Assembly (NCBI GenBank): GCA_030448125.1
Contig: JAUJNO010000001.1
Coordinates: 311,602-375,601 of the forward strand
Reading direction: 5' to 3'
DNA length: 64,000 nucleotides
From: Rubrobacteraceae bacterium
GTDB lineage: Bacteria > Actinomycetota > Rubrobacteria > Rubrobacterales > Rubrobacteraceae
Shown here one piece after another: positions 43,726-52,544 of this stretch. The notes under the pieces are model-generated. The model saw nothing but the letters and a program-made list of their open reading frames with translations. It searched no databases and had not been told where the DNA came from. Every line of letters begins with the position of its first letter. Within the stretch, counting starts at the first letter, position 1. The translations under genes were made by a program, and so were the position numbers.

Positions 43726-44229
43726 ATGGCGTCGGATCTCCTCAAGCCTGGGCTCACGCTCGTCTTCTGCGGCTACAACCCGTCGCTTACGTCGGGGCGG
43801 AGCGGCTACCACTACGCCCACCCCGGCAACCGCTTCTGGCGCGTCCTCTTCGCCTCCGGCATCACCGACCGCCTGTACAAGCCGGAGGAGGATGAGCGGC
43901 TGCTCGACCTGCTGGGCATCGGCTTCACCAACCTGGCCTCCCGGCCGACGCGCAGGGCCGACGAGTTGACGCGGGAGGAGGTCCGGACCGGCGCCGAAGA
44001 GCTGCGCGCCAAGCTAGAGCGGTACGAACCGCGGGCCGTCGCCTACACCGGTATCGGCGTCTACCGCTGGTTTCGCGCAACGTCGAAGGTCGGCTGGGGC
44101 GTGCAAGAGAGCTCGGCTGTTCCGGGTGTGACCGACGTAGTCGTGCCGTCCCCGTCCGGCCTGAATCGGATGAGCTTCGAGGAGCTCGTCGACCATTACC
44201 GTACCCTTACGCCTTTTGTGCGGCAGTGA
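43726..44229 (+). CDS. mug: G:T/U mismatch-specific DNA glycosylase (Mug/TDG type)
   Basis: 167 aa, the usual length. The catalytic motif is FCGYNPS (GINPG in E. coli Mug), followed by HPGNRFWRVLFASG, GIGFTNLASRPTRRADEL and the DNA-intercalating VPSPSGLNR. It excises uracil or thymine from G mispairs. No ribosome site is clear before ATG. Confidence 0.92.
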   Translation: MASDLLKPGLTLVFCGYNPSLTSGRSGYHYAHPGNRFWRVLFASGITDRLYKPEEDERLLDLLGIGFTNLASRPTRRADELTREEVRTGAEELRAKLERYEPRAVAYTGIGVYRWFRATSKVGWGVQESSAVPGVTDVVVPSPSGLNRMSFEELVDHYRTLTPFVRQ

Positions 44230-44360
44230 CGCCGGGTAACCGGGGCAGCGGCAGGCCGGTCCGCTACCGCCCGCGACTTCCCGGCGCGGGGAGCGAACGT
44301 CGATACGCGTGACGAAACATTAGCCCTGGCGCGGGCTGCTCAGAGATGGGTTGCGGTAGG

Positions 44361-44642
44361 TTAGATGCTGCTGTCTTCGGGAGAGATGCCGGTGGAGGGG
44401 GATCTCTCCAGCGTGGCGGCTTCCCAGCCCGGTTCCCCTTCGCTCTCGACGAGCTCGCCCTTCCATACGTCGCCTTTGGACTTCACGAAGAGCTTGCGGG
44501 CTTCGTCGGGGTCCAGATCGTACTGTTGCCCTATCTCTTCCACGTAGGACCTGTCGATCCGGTCCTCGCCCTCCCGCCCGAGCTTCGCGATCGCGTTCCT
44601 CAGCGCTTCCTCGAACTCTCGACTTTGCTTGATGCCTGCCAT
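44361..44642 (-). CDS. hypothetical small acidic protein
   Basis: 93 aa from ATG 44642, which has AGGAGG nine bases upstream. Helical, acidic; FEEALRNAIAKLGREGEDRIDRSYVEEIGQQYDLDPDEARKLFVKSK looks like a short EF-hand-free helical bundle. Not recognised. Confidence 0.65.
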   Translation of the reverse strand: MAGIKQSREFEEALRNAIAKLGREGEDRIDRSYVEEIGQQYDLDPDEARKLFVKSKGDVWKGELVESEGEPGWEAATLERSPSTGISPEDSSI

Positions 44643-44908
44643 GCTCTCGCCTCCTGAGTCGCCTCCCAGTTGGTACATCGATCCTTCTCCCCGGCGCCGG
44701 GGTCTCCGAAACCGCCGGCGGTGTTACTCGGAGATCGCGGGGGAGCCATCCTCCAACCGCGTTCGCGGCGGCCGGTGGGGTTAAACGACCGCCGAGTTGG
44801 GAAAGAGGGCCGTATCGGAACGGTGGTCGTGCTGTGGTGGGAAAGGAAGACCTCTGATCCGCGGGCTTCTAGAGCGGTGGGCGAGGGGATGCCAGGAGGA
44901 TATAAGGG

Positions 44909-46375
44909 ATGAGCGAAGCGAATACGGTCCAGACGCAGGTTGCCGCCCGGTTAGACCGGTTACCGTGGAGCCGGTGGCATACGCTGGTGATCCTGGCCCT
45001 CGGCGTCACCTGGGTCCTGGATGGCATCGAGGTGGCGATAGCCGGCAACATAGCAGACGCGCTCACTACCCCCGAAACGGGGCTCGGGTTCTCCGCGGGC
45101 CAGGTCGGGACTGCCACGGGTATTTATATCGCCGGGGCCTGTACGGGGGCTCTGTTCTTCTCTTACCTGACCGACCGGTTCGGCAGGAGGAAGCTGTTCC
45201 TGGTCACGCTCGCCGTTTACCTCGTTTTCTCGGTCTTGACGGCCTTTTCGTGGGACTTCTTCAGCTTCGTCGTGTTCAGGTTCCTCGCGGGGATGGGCAT
45301 CGGTGGGGAGTACTCGGCGATCTACTCGGCCATAGACGAGATGATCCCGGCGCGGGTGCGCGGCCAGCTCGCCCTCTTCGTCAGCGGCACCTACTGGGCC
45401 GGGGCGATACTGGCGAGCCTGATGACCGTCGTACTCCTGAACCCGGACGTGATCGACCAGTTCTACGGCTGGAGGGTCGCGTTCGCGCTCGGCGCGGTGC
45501 TGGCCCTTGGCATACTCCTGGTCCGCCGATACGTCCCGGAGAGCCCGCGCTGGCTTATGACCCACGGCCAGGTCGACGAGGCGGAACGGGTGGTAGGGGA
45601 GATAGAAGACGAAGTGCGACAGTCCACGGGCCGCGAGGAGCTCCCGCCGGTGGATGAGGGGCCGATCACCATTGAGCAGCGAGGGGGTATAGGGTTCGGC
45701 CTGGTCGCCCGGGCGATGTTCCAGATGTACCCGGTGCGCACCGTTCTGGGGCTCGTGCTCATGTCCTCCCAGGCCTTTCTCTACAACGCCATCTTCTTCA
45801 CTGCGGGCCTGGTGCTGGGCGAGTTCTTCGGCGTGCCCTCTGGCAGCATCCCGTACTACCTTATCTTCTTCGCCCTCGGAAACCTGCTCGGACCGCTCTT
45901 GCTCGGGCGCCTCTTCGACCGGGTCGGCCGGAGGCCGATGATCTCCGGCTGCTACGCTATCGCCGGAGCGTTGATGGCCCTGTCCGCATACCTGTTCTAC
46001 CAGGACGTCATCACCGCCACTACTCAGACGGCGCTGTGGGTGGCCCTGTTCTTCTTCGCCTCCGCCGCCGCGAGCGCCGCCTACCTGACGGTAAGTGAGG
46101 TTTTCCCGATGGAGATCCGGGCGATGGCAATAGCCCTCTTCTACGCCATAGGCACCGCGCTCGGCGGGATCACGGGGCCCGTGGTTTTCGGGCAGCTGAT
46201 CGGCACGGGAGACCGCGGAACGCTGCTTATCGGGTACCTCGTCGCGGCGGGGCTCATGATCCTGGCGGCCCTGGTGGAGCTGGTGATCGGGGTAAAGGCC
46301 GAGCGCAGGAGCCTCGAGGATGTCGCGGCCCCGCTCACGGCCATCCGGCAAGAGACCGGCGTCGCGACGCCGTAG
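44909..46375 (+). CDS. MFS transporter, sugar-porter type
   Basis: 488 aa with 12 helices. Signature sequences: GALFFSYLTDRFGRRKLFLVTL (loop 2-3), FRFLAGMGIGGEYSAIYSAIDEMIPARVRGQ and YVPESPRWLMTHGQ, the PESPRWL motif after helix 6 that marks sugar/niacin/aromatic-acid porters, and LFDRVGRRPMI in the second half. AGGAGG before ATG. Substrate unknown. Confidence 0.92.
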   Translation: MSEANTVQTQVAARLDRLPWSRWHTLVILALGVTWVLDGIEVAIAGNIADALTTPETGLGFSAGQVGTATGIYIAGACTGALFFSYLTDRFGRRKLFLVTLAVYLVFSVLTAFSWDFFSFVVFRFLAGMGIGGEYSAIYSAIDEMIPARVRGQLALFVSGTYWAGAILASLMTVVLLNPDVIDQFYGWRVAFALGAVLALGILLVRRYVPESPRWLMTHGQVDEAERVVGEIEDEVRQSTGREELPPVDEGPITIEQRGGIGFGLVARAMFQMYPVRTVLGLVLMSSQAFLYNAIFFTAGLVLGEFFGVPSGSIPYYLIFFALGNLLGPLLLGRLFDRVGRRPMISGCYAIAGALMALSAYLFYQDVITATTQTALWVALFFFASAAASAAYLTVSEVFPMEIRAMAIALFYAIGTALGGITGPVVFGQLIGTGDRGTLLIGYLVAAGLMILAALVELVIGVKAERRSLEDVAAPLTAIRQETGVATP

Positions 46376-46552
46376 CCAGGTTCACGGGCAACGGGCGAAG
46401 GCCGGTGCGACGGGGCAAGGAGCGCATCCTCCGCGAGCCGCCCGCCTCTCCCCACGGGGCCGCTTCGACTGCAGCGCGGTGGGATGTTCCACGACGTTTC
46501 CTACCCGTCCCCGGAGAGAAGCGCGTGGGCGGGATCGGAGGAAGGAGTAGCC

Positions 46553-47401
46553 ATGAGGAACGTAGCCGAGGCGGTGATCCTGGTGACGGGCGCGACCGAC
46601 GGGCTCGGCAAGCTGGCCGCACGCGACCTGGCCGCCGCTGGGGCTACCGTACTGCTGCACGGCCGCGACCCCGAGCGCGGCGACGCCGCGGTGCGCGAGA
46701 TCCGCGAAGAGACCGGTAACGATAAGCTGCATTACTACCTGGCCGACTTCTCCTCGCTCAAGCAGGTGCGCCTGCTGGCCGACGAGATAAGAACTGACCA
46801 CGACTGCCTGGACGTGCTGGTCAACAACGCCGGCATCGGGGCGGGCAGGCGCGGCGAGACGGACCGCTCCTCGAGCCGGGACGGCCACGAGCTGCGCTTC
46901 GCCGTCAACTACCTCGCGCCGTTCTTGTTGACCCGCCTGCTGCTGCCGCTCGTGCAAAGGTCGGCGCCCTCACGCATCGTCAATGTCGCCTCGGCTGGGC
47001 AGAGCCCAATCTACTTCGACGACGTGATGCTCGAGCAGGGTTACGACGGCATGCGGGCGTATGCCCAGAGCAAGCTGGCCCTCATAATGTTCACGTTCGG
47101 CCTCGCCGAAGAGCTCGAAGGCACGGGCGTTACCGCCAACTGCCTGCACCCCGCCTCCCTCATGGACACCAAGATGGTCTTCGAGACGTTCGGCAGCGCG
47201 TCGAGCAGCGTACGGGAGGGTACCGACGCGACCGTCCGCCTGGCCGTCTCCCCCGAGCTGGAAGGGGTCACGGGCAGGTACTTCGACGGGCAACGCGAGG
47301 CGCGCGCCGACGAGCAGGCCTACGATCCGCAGGCCCGTGAGCGGCTGCGGCGGCTCTCGGAAGAGCTAACCGGGCTGCGCGCCCCCGGCGCCAAACTTTA
47401 G
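46553..47401 (+). CDS. short-chain dehydrogenase/reductase
   Basis: 282 aa from ATG 46553 (GGAAGGAG upstream; the frame is open to 46484). Classical SDR motifs: TGATDGLG cofactor loop with His-Gly-Arg-Asp after strand 2 (NADP-type), NNAGIG, catalytic Ser in NVASAG and Tyr-Lys in YAQSK. The build (active-site loop, C-terminus) resembles retinol-dehydrogenase-like SDRs. Substrate unknown. Confidence 0.92.
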   Translation: MRNVAEAVILVTGATDGLGKLAARDLAAAGATVLLHGRDPERGDAAVREIREETGNDKLHYYLADFSSLKQVRLLADEIRTDHDCLDVLVNNAGIGAGRRGETDRSSSRDGHELRFAVNYLAPFLLTRLLLPLVQRSAPSRIVNVASAGQSPIYFDDVMLEQGYDGMRAYAQSKLALIMFTFGLAEELEGTGVTANCLHPASLMDTKMVFETFGSASSSVREGTDATVRLAVSPELEGVTGRYFDGQREARADEQAYDPQARERLRRLSEELTGLRAPGAKL

Positions 47402-47435
47402 GCTGTCCCCCGCCCCGCGACGGAGAGGAGACCGT

Positions 47436-47672
47436 ATGACCGAGGAGTCGATCAAACGACGCACCTTGACACTCGACGGGCGGGGAGTTAGCTATCTTTA
47501 CGCCGGGGAAGGGTCCCCGGTCCTGCTCTTGCACGGAACATTCTGGAGCCGCGTCTGGTCGCGCTGTCCGGCGCGCCACAACCCGATGGAGGATGACCCC
47601 GAGCGAGTTGGGACCGCGCTCTCCGACTTCTTCGCCGAGATGTGGTTTCGTACGAGTTTTTGGAGGTGCTAG
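47436..47672 (+). pseudogene. alpha/beta hydrolase with large internal deletion
   Basis: The first 50 codons (RRTLTLDGRGVSYLYAGEGSPVLLLHGTFWSRVW) are the start of an alpha/beta hydrolase with the HG oxyanion motif. Then, at about 47570, the sequence jumps to HNPMEDDPERVGTALSDFFAE, the last residues of such a protein after the catalytic His. Some 180-200 residues, including the serine nucleophile, are missing. Confidence 0.7.
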
Positions 47673-47674
47673 CG

Positions 47675-47803
47675 ATGGAACGGAAGTACGCCTTAGAGGA
47701 GGCCAGGCAGACCGGCCGTCCCCCCGAGATAGAGGTCCACGCGTATAATATGAGCGGCCTACAGCACTGGTCAAAACGCTTGACCCAGATGCCATCATGG
47801 GCG
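47675..47803 (+). pseudogene. truncated 5' end of an unidentified gene
   Basis: ATG 47675 with GGAGGT eight bases upstream begins MERKYALEEARQTGRPPEIEVHAY..., which reads like a genuine N-terminus, but near 47803 the frame runs into transposase sequence. It seems to have been cut by the IS630 relic. Family not recognised. Confidence 0.45.
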
Positions 47804-48118
47804 AATGGATGCTACTCCGAAGTCCTGCGCCGAAAGGTAGCCGAAGCTACAGAATGTGGAACCTCCAAAACCGGGGCCGCCGCCTGTTCGGCGCGAGCCT
47901 CTCCTCGGTCAAGCGCTACGCGAGGATGGCGCGACGAGGAGGCTCGCTCGCGCCGAAGAAAGGCTCCGGCCGACCCGCGAAGCCGGACTAGAACGCGAAG
48001 GGGCTCCTCGAAGTGGACGTCGAGGAATCCCGGCGGTCACGTTTTCAGACAGGCGCCGCTTCCTGGAGCGCATCAGGGGTAGCGGCCTGAGTGACTCGAC
48101 CGTTCGAAGACCTCGTTG
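47804..48118 (+). mobile_element. IS630-family transposase relic
   Basis: Three frames together match the N-terminal half of the intact IS630 transposase at 49922-50930: YSEVLRRKVAEATECGTSKTGAA, then LFGASLSSVKRYARMARRGGSLAPKKGSGRP, then PAVTFSDRRRFLERIRGSGLSDSTV. At least two frameshifts and the loss of the DDE half show it is dead. The converging acyl-CoA ligase gene takes its stop codon from this relic. Confidence 0.75.
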
Positions 48119-49668
48119 GCGAAGCGGGCGCGCAGCTCGCGTTTGAGGATCTTGCCGGACGCGTTGCGCGGCAGGTCGTCCACGAAGAAGACGTGCTTGG
48201 GGACCTTGAAGGGGGCGAGGCGCTCGCGGGCGCGGGCGCGCAGCTCCTCGGCGAGGGCTTCGCCCGGCTCCGTCCCGCCCTTGAGCGCCACCACGGCGCT
48301 GACGGCCTCGATCCACTTCTCGTCAGGCAACGCCACCACCGCGACCTCCGAGACGGCCTCGTGATCGTACAAGACGTCCTCTACCTCCCGCCCCGAGACC
48401 AGAATGCCGCCGGTGTTTATGACGTCCTTAACCCGGTCGACGACGTAGAGGTAGCCCCCCTCGTCCATATAGCCCAAATCTCCGGAGTGGAACCAGCCGC
48501 CCGCGAAGGCTTCTTCGGTCTCCTCGGGCTTGTCCCAGTAGCCGACCATGAGCTGCGGGGAGCGGTGCACGATCTCCCCGTGCTCGCCGGGCGGCACGTC
48601 GTTCATCTCTGGATCCACGACGCGGGTGCGGACGTTGAGGATGGGCTTGCCGGCGGAGGCCGGCCTCTCGTCGTGCTCCTCGGGCTTGAGGATGGTGGCC
48701 AAAGGCCCGATCTCACTTTGGCCGTAGCCATTGTAGAGCCTGGCGTTGGGCAGGCGGCGCCTCAGCTCGTTGAGAACGGGTACGGGCATGATGGAAGCAC
48801 CGTAGAGGAGCTTCCGGAGGCTGGAGAGGTCGTGCCGGTCGAAGGCCGGATGCCGCAGCAAGGAGATGTAGACGGTCGGCGCGGCGAACATGCTCGTGAT
48901 GCGCTTCTCCTCTATGGCTCGAAAGCACTCCTCGGGCAGTGGCGCCGGGAGCAGGTGCGTCGTGGCGCCGACGAGCAGGTGCGGCATAACCCGGCAGTGC
49001 ATCGGCGCCGAGTGGTAGAGCGGCAAGGCTTCCAGGGTGCGGTCTCCGCGCTCGATCTCGCACGCGAGTATGCACGATGCGTAGTGCGCCAGGAACGCCC
49101 GGTGCGTCATCATCGCCCCCTTGGGCGCCGCCGTCGTCCCGGAGGTGTAGAGGAGCTGCACCACTTCCTCCTCCGAAACCTCGGCGTCCGGCTCCGCCGC
49201 GTCGCCCCCCTCGTCGCCGGCCATCGCGAGCAGGTCCGTCCCCGCCTCGCCGCCATGGATGGTGCCGCTAATCTCGGCTTCCGCCCGCTCACGCGCCGCG
49301 TCCACGGCCTCCCGCAACGCGGGGTCGTAAAAGAGCGCCCTGGCGCCGGACTGGTTCAGGATGTAGAGAAGCTCCTCGCCGGTGAGGGCGAAGTTGACGG
49401 GTACGTGGATCAGGCCTGCCCTCGCGCACGCGAGCCACAGCACCACGTACGCGTCGGAGTTCTTCCCGTAGGCGGCGACCCGGTCGCCCTTGCGGAGGCC
49501 GAGACCCAGGAGGGCGTTCGCGGCGCGGTTGGCGGCGGCGTCGAGCTCCGCGTAGGTCCAGGAGCGGTCCCCGAAGGTGAGCGCCGTCTTCTCGGGGTTG
49601 CGGGCTACGGAGCGGGCGAGGGCCTCGCCGATGTTGTCGCGGAGGCTGCGGGCTATCTCCTGCTGCAT
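48073..49668 (-). CDS. AMP-forming acyl-CoA synthetase
   Basis: 531 aa. ANL motifs YTSGTTAAPKGAMMTHRA, GYGQSEIGPLA, HSGDLGYMDEGGYLYVVDR, KDVINTGGILVSGREVE and the catalytic lysine in PRNASGKILKRELR. A general fatty- or carboxylic-acid:CoA ligase; chain length not predictable. The last dozen residues (after RARFANEV) are read from an IS630 relic and probably replace the native end. ATG with AGGAG upstream. Confidence 0.92.
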   Translation of the reverse strand: MQQEIARSLRDNIGEALARSVARNPEKTALTFGDRSWTYAELDAAANRAANALLGLGLRKGDRVAAYGKNSDAYVVLWLACARAGLIHVPVNFALTGEELLYILNQSGARALFYDPALREAVDAARERAEAEISGTIHGGEAGTDLLAMAGDEGGDAAEPDAEVSEEEVVQLLYTSGTTAAPKGAMMTHRAFLAHYASCILACEIERGDRTLEALPLYHSAPMHCRVMPHLLVGATTHLLPAPLPEECFRAIEEKRITSMFAAPTVYISLLRHPAFDRHDLSSLRKLLYGASIMPVPVLNELRRRLPNARLYNGYGQSEIGPLATILKPEEHDERPASAGKPILNVRTRVVDPEMNDVPPGEHGEIVHRSPQLMVGYWDKPEETEEAFAGGWFHSGDLGYMDEGGYLYVVDRVKDVINTGGILVSGREVEDVLYDHEAVSEVAVVALPDEKWIEAVSAVVALKGGTEPGEALAEELRARARERLAPFKVPKHVFFVDDLPRNASGKILKRELRARFANEVFERSSHSGRYP

Positions 49669-49919
49669 CGCGTTTCTCCTATCTCTTTGCGGCGGGCGAG
49701 GGGGCAGTGGAGGGCGTAAGGTTCTTGAACTGCTCGCGCACCTCCATCTTAGGAATCATAGGCACAACCTCCTGTTCTCCGCAACTCCCTTATGAGTTGC
49801 TCCATTACCGAGAACGATGGCACACTCTTTCGACTACCACATGTCAAAACTACCTAATCCACCCAATGGGGGTACCTTTTCTCTAGAGAGGGTTACCTAG
49901 GTGACCAGGTAGGGGAACC
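49669..49919. other. intergenic region left of the insertion sequence
   Basis: 251 bp between the ligase start and the IS630 element. It includes a small inverted set GGTTACCTAGGTGACC near 49890-49905. No gene is supported. Confidence 0.4.
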
Positions 49920-49930
49920 TACAGCGGTCA

Positions 49931-50530
49931 TCAAAACGATCGAATCGCAGCACGGTATCCGCAGTGCTCGAAGAAGCCCTGCGCGTCACGAGCGCTGACC
50001 GCCGAGATCGCCTGTCCCATCGCCTCCACCAAAGCCTCGCGGGTTCGAGCCTCGGCCTTGCGCAAGAGGTTCTTTATCTTGGCGAAGGCTTCTTCGATGG
50101 GGTTGAGGTCCGGAGAGTAGGGCGGCAGGTACAGGAGCTCGGCTCCCCGCTCCTCGACCAGCTGGCGTACCCTCTCTCCCTTGTGAGCTGACAGGTTGTC
50201 CATCACGACAACCTGCTCGGATTGCAAACTCGGGGCGAGCATCTTCTCGACATAAGCCTCGAACACCTCCCGGTTTGTGGCGCCCTCCACCGCCAGGGAC
50301 GGTCCCATACCCTCGACCGTCATGCTCGAAAGTAACGTGGTGTTCGGTCCCCGGTTGCGAGGCACCGAACAATAAGCCCTTCGCCCAAGTCGCGACCAGG
50401 CGCGCAGCGCCGACAGTGAGGTGTTGGCGCCCATCTCGTCCACGAAAACCAAGCGCTTCGGATCGATTTGCACAGCGAGAGTAACCCTCCAGGCGGCTCT
50501 CAGCCATTCGTCTCGCTCCAGCGCTCCCAC
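49931..50530 (-). CDS. IS630 transposase, orfB (DDE catalytic part)
   Basis: About 199 aa as an open frame; most likely not started independently but made as a fusion with orfA. DDE residues are visible: Asp in VFVDEMGANT, Asp in VVMDNLSAHKG, Glu in SPDLNPIEEAFAKIKNLLR. After a -1 shift at the heptamer the junction reads FSPKKRSVGALERDEWLRAAW, as in single-frame relatives. Confidence 0.9.
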   Translation of the reverse strand: MGALERDEWLRAAWRVTLAVQIDPKRLVFVDEMGANTSLSALRAWSRLGRRAYCSVPRNRGPNTTLLSSMTVEGMGPSLAVEGATNREVFEAYVEKMLAPSLQSEQVVVMDNLSAHKGERVRQLVEERGAELLYLPPYSPDLNPIEEAFAKIKNLLRKAEARTREALVEAMGQAISAVSARDAQGFFEHCGYRAAIRSF

Positions 50531-50877
50531 ACTCCGTTTTTTGGGCTGAAGCCCATCCTCCTGAGCAGCCGACCGACGGTGGAGTCACTCAAAGCCTTGC
50601 CCGTCACACGCTCCAAAAAGCGGCGTCTCTCGACTATGGTGGCTGCCGGGCGCTCCTTGACGTCTTCTCCGAGTAGCTTCTCCGTGACCTGGTCGGTCTT
50701 TGGCGGCCTTCCACCACCTTTTCTTGGTTGAAGAGAATCTCCCCGACTGGCGATCCTTGAGTAGCGTTTGACCGAGGAGAGACTGACGTCGAAGAGGCGA
50801 GCGACCCCGGACTTGGACGTGCCGTTTTCGACGGCTCTTACGATCCTGGTGCGCAGATCTTCCGAGTATGGCTTCAT
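50500..50877 (-). CDS. IS630 transposase, orfA (DNA-binding part)
   Basis: 125 aa. Begins MKPYSEDLRTRIVRAVENGTSKSGVARLFDVSLSSVKRY, a helix-turn-helix, followed by the basic linker PRKGGGRPPKTD and a second HTH (RRRFLERVTGKALSDSTVGRLLRRMGF). Ends shortly after the A AAA AAC heptamer. Expressed alone it would be the DNA-binding repressor form; by -1 frameshifting it is extended into orfB. Confidence 0.88.
   Translation of the reverse strand: MKPYSEDLRTRIVRAVENGTSKSGVARLFDVSLSSVKRYSRIASRGDSLQPRKGGGRPPKTDQVTEKLLGEDVKERPAATIVERRRFLERVTGKALSDSTVGRLLRRMGFSPKNGVWERWSETNG
50536..50542 (-). promoter_or_regulatory. -1 programmed frameshift site A AAA AAC
   Basis: On the minus strand orfA reads CCA AAA AAC, so the heptamer A AAA AAC is in the exact phase (X XXY YYZ) for a -1 slip. 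OrfB is in the -1 frame. A GC-rich stretch follows at the distance where a stimulatory hairpin could form. Confidence 0.75.
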
Positions 50878-51087
50878 GCCCCATCATCGCCCGTGAAGAC
50901 AGTCTAGGTCAACGGTTATGATGACTGCTGTAGTCCGAAGCGTGGACGGAAGCACCCATCGTAATCCAACACACCCAGCATAATAAATGTATGATGCGCC
51001 GTGTTAGGTACTGCTGGAGGACGGTAACCGGGGAGAGGTGCCGGGGCTTCCGTAGAGGTATGGCCGCGAATAGACTCTGGGAGGGGT

Positions 51088-52413
51088 ATGGAGCGGGTGG
51101 ACGACGGTACGGCCCGGAGAACGCGGGTTGGGCGGGCGGTCGCGGCCAGTACCGTGGGCACCGCTATAGAGTGGTACGACTTCTTCGTCTACGGGGTCGC
51201 CGCAGCTGTGGTGTTGAACCGTCTGTTCTTTCCGGAGGCGGATCCGGCCGCCGGTACGCTCGCCTCGTTTGCCGTCTTCGGGGTCGGTTTCTTGTTCCGG
51301 CCGGTCGGCGGCCTGTTCTTCGCGAACCTGGGCGACAGGCTCGGCCGCAGGCCGGTGCTGATCATGACGCTGCTGCTTATGGGCGTCTCGACGACCCTTA
51401 TAGGGTTGCTGCCGACCTACGGTGAGATCGGGCTGTGGGCGCCGGCACTCCTGGTCGTGCTGCGCGCTATGCAGGGCATGGGCGCCGGGGCGGAGCTCGG
51501 CGGCGCGGCGTTGATGGCGTCGGAGCACGCCCCCGAAAGGCGCGGCTTCTACGCGAGCTTTCCGGCCGCGGGTCTCTCCGTGGGGATCCTGCTCTCCCTA
51601 CTCGCGTTTACCGCGGTCTCGGCCTTACCCGAGGACCAATTCCTGGCATGGGGCTGGCGCGTGCCGTTCCTGGCTAGCATATTGGTCCTCGGAGTAGGGC
51701 TCTTTATCCGGGCGCGGGTCTCGGAGACTCCGGACTTCGTGGAGGTCAAGGAGGCCGGCAACGAGGCCCGCGTGCCGGTGGTAGCGGTGGTGCGTGACTC
51801 ACCCAAAAACCTGCTCCTGGCGATGGGCGCCACGTTCGCTTCGCACGGTTACGGCTTCGTCGTGCAGGTCTTTCTGCTCTCGTACGTCACCACGCAACTC
51901 GGGCTACCGAGGAGCACTGCCCTCACCGCCGCCGTGATCGCCAACGCCGCCGGGATCTTGAGCCTCCCCGCTTTCGGCGCGCTCTCCGATCTCGTCGGGC
52001 GGCGTGCGGTGATTATGGGCGGGGCGATGTTCGGTCTGCTCTTCGCCTTCCCCTTGTTCTGGATGCTGGACACTGGCGATACGCTTCTCGTATGGCTAGC
52101 CTTCACTCTAGGCATTGCCGTATGCGTCAACTCGATGTTCGCGCCGCAAGGAGCTTACTTCACCGAGCTCTTCGATCCGCGCGTCCGGTACAGTGGGTTC
52201 GTCGCCGCCCGCGAGATGTCGGCGGTCCTCGTGGCCGGTCCCGCCCCGCTCGTCGCCGCCGCCCTGCTCGCGTGGACGGACGGCGATCCGTGGTCGATCT
52301 CCGTATACCTGGCCCTACTGTCGCTCATCACCCTCGTAGCAGCGTACCTGGCCCCGGAGACGCTTCGGAAAGAGGCTACCCAACGAGAGAGCAAAGATAG
52401 AGGCAACGTGTAG
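51088..52413 (+). CDS. MFS transporter, metabolite:H+ symporter (MHS) family
   Basis: 441 aa with 12 helices. N-terminal VGTAIEWYDFFVYGVAAAVVLNRLFFP is the hallmark of MHS transporters (proline/betaine, citrate, shikimate, ketoglutarate), followed by FFANLGDRLGRRPVLIMTLLLMG and RAMQGMGAGAELGGAALMASEHAPERRG. GGGAGGGG before ATG. Uptake of an osmolyte or organic acid; exact substrate open. Confidence 0.93.
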   Translation: MERVDDGTARRTRVGRAVAASTVGTAIEWYDFFVYGVAAAVVLNRLFFPEADPAAGTLASFAVFGVGFLFRPVGGLFFANLGDRLGRRPVLIMTLLLMGVSTTLIGLLPTYGEIGLWAPALLVVLRAMQGMGAGAELGGAALMASEHAPERRGFYASFPAAGLSVGILLSLLAFTAVSALPEDQFLAWGWRVPFLASILVLGVGLFIRARVSETPDFVEVKEAGNEARVPVVAVVRDSPKNLLLAMGATFASHGYGFVVQVFLLSYVTTQLGLPRSTALTAAVIANAAGILSLPAFGALSDLVGRRAVIMGGAMFGLLFAFPLFWMLDTGDTLLVWLAFTLGIAVCVNSMFAPQGAYFTELFDPRVRYSGFVAAREMSAVLVAGPAPLVAAALLAWTDGDPWSISVYLALLSLITLVAAYLAPETLRKEATQRESKDRGNV

Positions 52414-52544
52414 ACCCGACAAACTAAAGTACGAACGATTCCCCCGCTGCATCTGGCCGGGGTAGCCTCGAGCACGGCGCCAGGAAGGCGACTACGAGGA
52501 GTAGGCTCGAGACCGTGTCGCTAGAGTCAGCCTTCGTGCGTGGC

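Larger units (their letters stand above)
49920..50932 (-). mobile_element. complete IS630-family insertion sequence (1009 bp plus TA duplication)
   Basis: The element spans 49922-50930 between TA dinucleotides at 49920-49921 and 50931-50932, the target duplication typical of the IS630/Tc1 group. Left end CAGCGGTCATCAAAACG and right end (reverse strand) CAGCAGTCATCATAACCG are imperfect inverted repeats. It carries two overlapping frames, orfA and orfB, joined by a -1 slippery site. It should be active or recently so. Confidence 0.9.

Noticed and set aside
44960..46351. 463-codon minus-strand open frame
   Set aside because: Antisense to the MFS sugar-porter gene; composition (E, H, R, G rich) is typical of a shadow frame.
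48091..49719. 542-codon plus-strand open frame
   Set aside because: Antisense to the acyl-CoA synthetase, whose motifs are complete; the antisense product has no recognisable domain.
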